From positions 1-10,772 of the forward strand of contig JBELMB010000173.1 of assembly GCA_042088665.1 (NCBI GenBank): 10,772 nucleotides of DNA. Reading direction: 5' to 3'. How positions within the stretch are numbered: the stretch's first letter is position 1; every line of letters begins with the position of its first letter. The notes beneath the pieces were generated by a model that was given only the letters and a program-made list of their open reading frames with translations, was not told the DNA's origin and searched no databases. Positions 6,017 through 10,772 of the stretch are shown here, one piece after another. Made by a program: the position numbers and the translations under genes. Source of the stretch: JBELMB01 sp042088665 (GTDB lineage Bacteria > Pseudomonadota > Alphaproteobacteria > Rhodobacterales > Rhodobacteraceae).

Positions 6017-6047
6017 TCAGCCAGACGGCCGCGAGGCCCGCGGCTGA
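6017..6047. terminator. candidate bidirectional hairpin between convergent genes
   Basis: Between the stops of the secreted-protein gene (plus) and the RTX gene (minus), GCCGCG (6028-6033) pairs with CGCGGC (6039-6044), loop AGGCC. TCAGCC (6017-6022) can alternatively pair with GGCTGA (6042-6047). The location fits a shared terminator, but there is no T-run on either side. Confidence 0.35.
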
Positions 6048-6058
6048 GGCATATCCGT

Positions 6059-7510
6059 TCAGGCCGTGACGGCGATGGAGTCCACGTCATAAGTGCCATC
6101 TAGGAACTGGATCCGCTCGACCCCGTCGAGGATGTCGCGTTCGCCGGTGCGCGCATTGGTCAGCACGTAATAGCCGTCGGGCATCTCCCGCAGCTCGTAA
6201 TCCGCGGCATTGCCGAGGGCCACCTCCGTGTCGATCCCTTCGCCGCCATCGATCTTGTCGTTGCCGCTGCCGCCCACCAACACGTCATCCCCGATGTGGC
6301 CGCGCAGGACGTCATCGCCCATCAGGCCGCGGATCAGATCGTTTCTGTTCGTGCCGTCAAGGCTTTCGTCCCACATGCTGCCGTTGATCCGGGTCTGCGT
6401 CGCTGCGGGTCCGCCGCCCGAGCCCCCCGGCGCAGGCCGGTTGGGCCGGGTCTGGACCGGGCGTTCCTCGCGCGCGACCGGCTGCTGTTGCGCTTCGGCT
6501 TCTTCGGCGATGGCCTCCGCCAATTCCCGAGAGACGGCGTCCAGCTCTGACGGACCAACGGCCTCTGTCCCGGACCCGGCCCCAGCATCCGACCCATTGG
6601 CATCTGCGGCGGGCAGCACAACCGGGCCTCCGGTCGCGATGCTGTCAAGGGCGACAGCCGCGCCCAACACGCCCTCAGTGGATTTGAACGCGATCTGCTC
6701 GACACCTTTCAGCCGGTCCACGTCCCCGCTGACACGGTCAATCACGAGGTAGCCGCCCTCGGGATTTTGCGAGACCACGTATTGGCTTGGGTCGCCGTGG
6801 TAGACCGCCGTGTCGATCCCGGCATTGCCAAACAGCACATCGTCGCCGGCATGGCCGATCAGCACATCGTCCCCGGTGCCACCATAGAGTGTGTCCGCGC
6901 CAAATCCGCCCTTCAGCTCGTCATTGCCAGCACCGCCAAACAGCAGGTCATCGCCCAGATTGCCATGCATCCGGTCATCTGCCTGACTGCCGAGCAACGT
7001 GTCGTCTCCGCGGCGAGCGCGGACCATCGCGTCCTCCTGGCCCGACAGAACCACGCGCTCTGACTGGTGCGTGAGGTCAATCGCGCCGGTCTCTGGCATG
7101 CTGTCAGGCAGCACAGGCAAGACCGCGGCTGGCAGCACCACGATTTCGGCGCGCATCGGCGCAGCCACCTGCCCCTCCAAGGACGCCGTGACCTGCCCGC
7201 CGATCTGCTCCGCCGTGGTCACAAGGGCAAAAACCTCCGTTGCCACAGGCACTTGCACCTGTACAGCGGGCATGGGCACCATTGCCATGGCCCGTTCAAA
7301 TGTCTGACGGACGCCCTGTTCGATGGATTGGCCCAAAGCCTGAACCGGCGTCTCCTGCCCGGTCATCAATGGCCCGGTCATCAATGGCCCGGTCATCAAT
7401 GGCCCGGTCATCAATTGACCGGTCATCATCCGCGCGAAATCCGTTGTCCTGGGCGTGTCCGCCTCGGCCTCTGCCGGGCTCGTTTGCCCCTGCATGCTGT
7501 CCAAACGCAT
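6059..7510 (-). CDS. RTX (hemolysin-type) calcium-binding protein, 483 aa
   Basis: This is probably an extracellular or surface protein exported by a type I secretion system; that route is known for the family but no exporter genes are in the window. Two blocks of glycine/aspartate nonapeptide repeats (GGxGxDxLx type) lie at about residues 167-236 and 386-428 and should form Ca2+-binding beta-rolls. Each block is followed by a similar tail of about 45 residues (GIDTAVYHGDPSQY to VEQIAF, and GIDTEVALGNAADY to VERIQF), so the protein is a module duplication. The blocks are joined by a linker rich in Ala, Glu, Gln, Pro and Gly (about 295-375). Near the N-terminus LMTGP-like pentads repeat five times. 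There is no Sec signal and no cysteine, as usual for RTX proteins, and no enzymatic domain is visible. The ATG at 7510 has GGGGG about 6 nt upstream; an in-frame TTG at 7522 is less likely. No partner gene is adjacent. Confidence 0.88.
   Translation of the reverse strand: MRLDSMQGQTSPAEAEADTPRTTDFARMMTGQLMTGPLMTGPLMTGPLMTGQETPVQALGQSIEQGVRQTFERAMAMVPMPAVQVQVPVATEVFALVTTAEQIGGQVTASLEGQVAAPMRAEIVVLPAAVLPVLPDSMPETGAIDLTHQSERVVLSGQEDAMVRARRGDDTLLGSQADDRMHGNLGDDLLFGGAGNDELKGGFGADTLYGGTGDDVLIGHAGDDVLFGNAGIDTAVYHGDPSQYVVSQNPEGGYLVIDRVSGDVDRLKGVEQIAFKSTEGVLGAAVALDSIATGGPVVLPAADANGSDAGAGSGTEAVGPSELDAVSRELAEAIAEEAEAQQQPVAREERPVQTRPNRPAPGGSGGGPAATQTRINGSMWDESLDGTNRNDLIRGLMGDDVLRGHIGDDVLVGGSGNDKIDGGEGIDTEVALGNAADYELREMPDGYYVLTNARTGERDILDGVERIQFLDGTYDVDSIAVTA
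7358..7428. repeat. 15-bp tandem repeat in RTX gene
   Basis: The unit CCCGGTCATCAATGG occurs at 7358-7372, 7373-7387 and 7388-7402, with a variant (CCCGGTCATCAATTG) at 7403-7417 and a partial fifth unit to about 7428. On the minus strand it encodes MTG-containing pentads (MMTGQ, LMTGP three times, LMTGQ). The unit length preserves the reading frame, so copy number can vary without frameshift. Confidence 0.93.
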
Positions 7511-7526
7511 AACAACCCCCAAAAAT

Positions 7527-7560
7527 GGTTACACGAGGGTAGCGATGACAGGTTACCGAG
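7527..7560. promoter_or_regulatory. direct repeat upstream of the RTX gene
   Basis: GGTTACACGAG (7527-7537) and GGTTACCGAG (7551-7560) are near-identical repeats offset by 24 bp, within 50 bp of the RTX start codon. They could be binding sites for a regulator, or overlap the promoter. No canonical -35/-10 pair was identified in the short space between the terminator and the start codon. Confidence 0.35.
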
Positions 7561-7564
7561 TCAT

Positions 7565-7644
7565 GAAAAAGCGCTGCCTCGGAAACACTGCGTTGCCGAG
7601 GTCAGGACAGACCACGAACACACATGAAGTTTCCAAGGCAGCGC
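7565..7644 (-). terminator. gcdH: terminator behind gcdH with alternative hairpins
   Basis: On the minus strand, GCGCTGCCTTGGAAAC (7644-7629) can pair with GTTTCCGAGGCAGCGC (7586-7571), 15 of 16 positions, and the second arm is followed at once by TTTTT (7570-7566). This is an intrinsic terminator in the right place for gcdH, though the loop is 42 nt. Within the loop, CCTCGG (7601-7596) can instead pair with CCGAGG (7582-7577). The two folds exclude each other. A third small palindrome GAAAA-CGC-TTTTC lies at 7652-7664. Confidence 0.65.
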
Positions 7645-7668
7645 CCTGTTTGAAAACGCTTTTCCGGA

Positions 7669-8901
7669 TCAGAAGAAAGCCTGCAGCCCGGTCTGCGCGC
7701 GGCCAAGGATCAGCGCATGCACGTCATGTGTGCCCTCGTAGGTGTTCACCGTCTCAAGGTTCAGCATGTGCCGGATCACCTGAAACTCGGCCGAGATGCC
7801 ATTGCCGCCGTGCATGTCCCGCGCCATCCGCGCAATGTCCAGGGCCTTGCCGCAGTTGTTGCGCTTGAGAATGGAGATCATCTCGGGTGCGCCGCGCGCC
7901 TCGTCCATCAGACGACCAACCCGCAAACAGCCCTGCAGGGCAAAGGAAATCTCGCTCTGCATATCCGCCAGCTTGCGCTGAAACAGCTGCGTCTGGGCGA
8001 TCGGCTTGCCGAATTGCTTGCGGTCCATGCCGTAGGACCGCGCCCCGTGCCAGCAGGCCTCTGCCGCGCCCATGACGCCCCAGCTGATCCCGTAGCGGGC
8101 GCGGTTGAGACATCCAAAAGGTCCCTTAAGCCCCTGAACATTGGGCAAAAGCGCGTCTTCGCCCACCTCGACACCGTCCATGACGATCTCGCCTGTGACG
8201 CTGGCGCGCAGGCTGAGCTTGTTGCCCACCTTCGGCGCCGAGAGCCCCTCCATGCCCTTTTCAAGGACAAAGCCGCGGATCTTGCCGCCATGGGCCTCGG
8301 ATTTGGCCCAGATCACAAAGACATCGGCGATGGGGCTGTTGGAGATCCACATCTTCGAGCCGGTCAGCCGATAGCCGGTCTCGGTCTTTTCGGCGCGGGT
8401 CTTCATGCCCGCGGGGTCGGAGCCCGCGTCAGGTTCGGTCAGGCCAAAACAGCCGATCCAGGCACCAGAGGCGAGCTTCGGCAGGTATTTCTGCCGCTGT
8501 GCTTCAGAGCCATAGGCATAGATCGGATACATCACGAGGCTCGACTGCACCGACATCATGCTGCGATAGCCCGAATCCACGCGCTCGATCTCGCGCGCGA
8601 CCAGCCCGTAAGACACGTAAGAGCTGCCCAGCCCGCCGTAGGCCTCGGGCACGGTGATGCCCAAAAGGCCCATCTCGCCCATCTCGGCAAAGATCTCGGG
8701 TTCCACGGTTTCGTTCTGAAAGGCGTTGAGCACCCGGGGCTGCAGCTTTTCGAGGGCAAAGGCGCGCGCACCTTCGGCAAGCATGCGCTCTTCCTCGCTC
8801 AACTGATCGGCAAGGCGAAAGGGATCTTCCCAGTCGAACGGCCCCAGGTCCGGCGCGTCCTTGGCTTTCAGGCTCGGGGTGACTTCGGTCAGCTCGTTCA
8901 C
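7669..8901 (-). CDS. gcdH: glutaryl-CoA dehydrogenase
   Basis: FAD enzyme of the acyl-CoA dehydrogenase family that oxidises and decarboxylates glutaryl-CoA to crotonyl-CoA in lysine, tryptophan and glutarate degradation, passing electrons to electron-transfer flavoprotein; cytosolic. The 410-aa sequence follows GCDH closely: FDWEDP (22-27), EIERVDSGYRSMMSVQSSLV (104-123), the flavin segment CFGLTEPDAGSDP (151-163), KMWISNSP (183-190), GPFGCLNRARYGISWGV (260-276), KRNNCGKALDIAR (346-358) and NTYEGTHD with the catalytic base Glu389. The GTG at 8901 is chosen because GAGGAG lies 6 nt upstream and this gives the usual length; in-frame codons further upstream run through non-homologous sequence. 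It is divergent from psuK and ends at the terminator at 7565-7644. No lysine- or tryptophan-degradation partner is adjacent. Confidence 0.96.
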   Translation of the reverse strand: MNELTEVTPSLKAKDAPDLGPFDWEDPFRLADQLSEEERMLAEGARAFALEKLQPRVLNAFQNETVEPEIFAEMGEMGLLGITVPEAYGGLGSSYVSYGLVAREIERVDSGYRSMMSVQSSLVMYPIYAYGSEAQRQKYLPKLASGAWIGCFGLTEPDAGSDPAGMKTRAEKTETGYRLTGSKMWISNSPIADVFVIWAKSEAHGGKIRGFVLEKGMEGLSAPKVGNKLSLRASVTGEIVMDGVEVGEDALLPNVQGLKGPFGCLNRARYGISWGVMGAAEACWHGARSYGMDRKQFGKPIAQTQLFQRKLADMQSEISFALQGCLRVGRLMDEARGAPEMISILKRNNCGKALDIARMARDMHGGNGISAEFQVIRHMLNLETVNTYEGTHDVHALILGRAQTGLQAFF

Positions 8902-9217
8902 GGCATTCTCCTCACGTTTGGGGGCTATCATAGCGCAGTGGGCGGCGGGGAACAGCCTCAACCGGCGGGGCGCGGCGTCTTGGTCACCGGGCCGCGGGGT
9001 GGGGCTGGATCGAGGGGGCCGGGGTCTTGGGGTGCTGTGATGGGGTGGGCGCCCTGCCCTTGCGTTGCGCCTGTGGCGGGCCGTGGCGCCGTGAGTATTT
9101 TTGAAACAGAGAAACCCCGGGACGCCCCCCGTGCCGGACGGTGGCGCGGGGTCACGGCCTTGTGGTCGCGGGCGCTGTGCTCTTGCACCGCTGCGCAAGC
9201 CGGGTCACAAGACGGCC
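8902..9217. other. divergent intergenic region gcdH / psuK
   Basis: This 316-bp gene-free region holds promoters for both directions. Near the gcdH side is a good minus-strand -10 (8932-8927). The middle is very G-rich on the plus strand. A distinctive AT-rich motif starting GAGTATTTTTGAAACAGA lies at 9093-9114. No RNA gene was recognised. Confidence 0.5.
8927..8955 (-). promoter_or_regulatory. gcdH: candidate gcdH promoter
   Basis: On the minus strand TATGAT (8932-8927) is a good -10. A weak -35, CTGTTC (8955-8950), is spaced 17 bp upstream. Transcription would begin about 18-20 nt before the GTG, leaving just enough leader for the GAGGAG ribosome site (8913-8908). Confidence 0.45.
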
Positions 9218-10123
9218 ATGACACAGCCCCGCAACGACGCCCCTGACATCCTGTGCATCGGTTCCGTCCTTTGGGACGTGATTGGCCGGTCATCGCAGGT
9301 CATGGTGGCCGGCAATGATGTGCCTGGCCGCATCACGCGCCTGCCCGGCGGTGTGGCGCTGAACATTGCGATGACGCTGGCGCGGTTCGGGCTGCGGCCT
9401 GCGCTGTTGTCCGCCGTTGGCCGCGACGCGGAGGGCGAAGAGCTGACGCGCGCCTGCGCCGACCTCGGGTTGGACGTGGGGCATCTGTACCGGTCGGAGG
9501 ATCTGCCCACGGATCGTTACATGGCGATCGAGGGGGCGGGCCAATTGGTGGCGGCGATTGCCGATGCCCATTCGCTGGAGGCGGCGGGCGCAAAGATCCT
9601 GCGGCCCTTGACCGAGGGCCCGCTGGGGCGGGCGGACGCGCCTTACTCCGGCATGATCGCGCTGGACGGCAATCTGACAGAGCGGCTGTTGCGGGAGATC
9701 GCCGCTGCGCCGGCCTTTGCCGCTGCGGATTTGCGCGTGGCTCCGGCCAGCCCGGGCAAGGCGCTGCGGCTGACGCCCTTTGTGCAGGCTGCGCGCGGCA
9801 CGCTTTACGTCAATCTGGAGGAGGCCGGGCTGCTCTGCGGTGCCGCGCAGCCCGAGGCGGAGACCGCGGCGCGCGCGCTTGTCGCGCTTGGCGCGGCGCG
9901 GGCCGTGGTGACGGATGGCGGGCGGCTGTGTTGTGACGCAACGGCGCAGACCGTGATCTGCGATCTGCCACCGCAGGTGCCGATCAGCCGGGTCACCGGC
10001 GCCGGCGACACCTTCATGGCGGCCCATATCGCAGCCGAGCGCGGCGGTGCCCCGCCCGCCGCGGCGCTGGCCCGCGCGCTCAAGGCGGCGGCCGCCTATG
10101 TGTCAGGAGATATGCCCACATGA
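9218..10123 (+). CDS. psuK: PfkB-family sugar kinase, probable pseudouridine kinase
   Basis: Cytosolic ATP-dependent kinase, most likely phosphorylating pseudouridine to pseudouridine 5'-phosphate. The 301-aa protein has the ribokinase/PfkB layout: N-terminal DILCIGSVLWDVIGRS (10-25), the substrate-binding glycine motif LPGGVALNIAMTLARFG (42-58), AVGRDAEG (66-73), and the C-terminal signature VTGAGDTFMAAH (259-270) with the anion-hole GAGD and catalytic base Asp264. The specific substrate is inferred from the overlap with psuG, since PfkB kinases as a class use many sugars and nucleosides. The ATG at 9218 begins family sequence; the ribosome site is poor (AAGACGG). A weak TTGCAC (9183-9188) and TCACAA (9205-9210) 16 bp apart would start transcription at or next to the ATG, so a leaderless mRNA is conceivable. 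The stop overlaps the next start (ATGA). Confidence 0.87.
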   Translation: MTQPRNDAPDILCIGSVLWDVIGRSSQVMVAGNDVPGRITRLPGGVALNIAMTLARFGLRPALLSAVGRDAEGEELTRACADLGLDVGHLYRSEDLPTDRYMAIEGAGQLVAAIADAHSLEAAGAKILRPLTEGPLGRADAPYSGMIALDGNLTERLLREIAAAPAFAAADLRVAPASPGKALRLTPFVQAARGTLYVNLEEAGLLCGAAQPEAETAARALVALGAARAVVTDGGRLCCDATAQTVICDLPPQVPISRVTGAGDTFMAAHIAAERGGAPPAAALARALKAAAAYVSGDMPT

Positions 10124-10772
10124 TCACGCTTTCCCCCGAGGTTCAGGCCGCCAAGGCCCGCGGCGCGCCCATCGTCGCGCTGGAATCCACCATCATCACG
10201 CATGGGATGCCCTACCCCCAGAACCTCGAAACCGCCCGCGCGGTCGAGGCCACGGTGCGCACCGCCGGCGCCTGCCCCGCCACGGTCGCCGTTCTGGACG
10301 GCACCTTGCACCTCGGCCTGTCCGATCTCCAGTTGGGCGCGCTGGCGCAGTCCCGCGGCGTGGCCAAGCTGTCGCGGGCCGACATGGCCCTGTGCCTTGC
10401 CACCGGCGGCACCGGCGCGACCACCGTCGCCGCAACCATGATCGCCGCCTCCCGCGCCAATGTCGCGGTCTTTGCCACCGGCGGCGTTGGCGGCGTGCAC
10501 AAGGGGGCCGAGCTCAGCTTTGACATCTCGGCGGATCTGCAGGAACTGGCCCAGACCGCGGTCACGGTCGTTTCCGCCGGGGCGAAGGCCATCCTCGACC
10601 TGCCCAAGACGCTCGAAGTGCTGGAAACCCTCGGCGTGCCGGTCATCGCCTATGGTCAGGACGCCCTGCCCGCCTTCTGGTCACGCGACGCAGGGCTGAA
10701 GGCCCCCCTGCGCCTCGACACCCCCGAGGCCATCGCCCGCGCCCATGAGGCCCGCGCCGCCCTCGGCCTGCC
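10120..10772 (+). CDS. psuG: pseudouridine-5'-phosphate glycosidase, 3' end outside window
   Basis: PsuG cleaves the C-C glycosidic bond of pseudouridine 5'-phosphate, giving uracil and ribose 5-phosphate, and requires Mn2+. The 217 visible residues of a roughly 300-residue family match well: VALESTIITHGMPYPQN (19-35, with Glu22), K83 in VAKLSR, GATTVAATMIAAS (99-111), FATGGVGGVHKGAE (118-131), the FDISADLQELA block with Asp135, and VVSAGAKAILDLP with the Lys156 counterpart of the Schiff-base lysine. ETLGVPVIAY and PAFWSRDAG follow the family order. The ATG overlaps the kinase stop, so kinase and glycosidase are translationally coupled and form a two-step catabolic pathway. The gene runs off the right edge; nothing appears broken. 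Confidence 0.95.
   Translation, partial: MITLSPEVQAAKARGAPIVALESTIITHGMPYPQNLETARAVEATVRTAGACPATVAVLDGTLHLGLSDLQLGALAQSRGVAKLSRADMALCLATGGTGATTVAATMIAASRANVAVFATGGVGGVHKGAELSFDISADLQELAQTAVTVVSAGAKAILDLPKTLEVLETLGVPVIAYGQDALPAFWSRDAGLKAPLRLDTPEAIARAHEARAALGL

Noticed and set aside
7717..9246. Long open frame on the plus strand opposite gcdH
   Set aside because: It is the antisense shadow of a GC-rich gene: no ribosome site, no domain, and the minus strand encodes an unmistakable GcdH.

Overview
The window is about 10.8 kb of GC-rich DNA. Its overlapping ATGA gene junctions, GTG starts, GcdH and AroQ sequences and ISNCY-type transposase all suggest an alphaproteobacterium of the Rhodobacteraceae (Roseobacter group). 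This assignment is inferred from family resemblance recalled from memory; no database search was run.

Layout: (1) Positions 1-1368, minus strand, hold a compact operon of two unrecognised cytoplasmic proteins (187 and 258 aa) with ATGA coupling. A third gene starts only 5-7 bases from the window edge. (2) Positions 1369-2168 hold no convincing gene. They contain a near-perfect 16-bp inverted repeat (1515-1563), an AT-richer tract, and a well-formed intrinsic terminator (2085-2142) for the next operon. (3) Positions 2169-3371, minus strand, hold aroQ (type II 3-dehydroquinate dehydratase) followed 3 nt later by a LuxR-type regulator with an autoinducer-binding-like domain and no luxI in view. 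(4) Positions 3372-3842 are a long gene-free aroQ upstream region. (5) Positions about 3843-5461 are an insertion sequence with iterated end repeats. Its DDE transposase is broken by a roughly 43-bp palindromic insertion. The left IS edge may supply a -35 element for a promoter reading toward aroQ.

(6) Positions 5577-5975, plus strand, encode a small secreted protein of unknown function. It converges on (7) 6059-7510, minus strand, a 483-aa RTX calcium-binding protein built from two copies of an RTX-plus-tail module and carrying a 15-bp in-frame tandem repeat. (8) Positions 7565-7644 hold a terminator with alternative hairpins, behind (9) gcdH, glutaryl-CoA dehydrogenase, 7669-8901 minus. (10) A 316-bp divergent intergenic region separates gcdH from (11) a PfkB-family kinase (9218-10123) and a pseudouridine-5'-phosphate glycosidase (10120 to window end). 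These two overlap by ATGA and form a psuK-psuG pseudouridine catabolism module.

The metabolic genes (aroQ, gcdH, psuK, psuG) are ordinary. The parts most worth a second look are the palindromic insertion in the transposase, the IS end architecture and its possible effect on aroQ, the unexplained inverted repeat at 1515-1563, the duplicated-module RTX protein, and the unassigned operon at the left edge. I did not find convincing evidence of a complete undescribed system such as a defence island, CRISPR array or retron.
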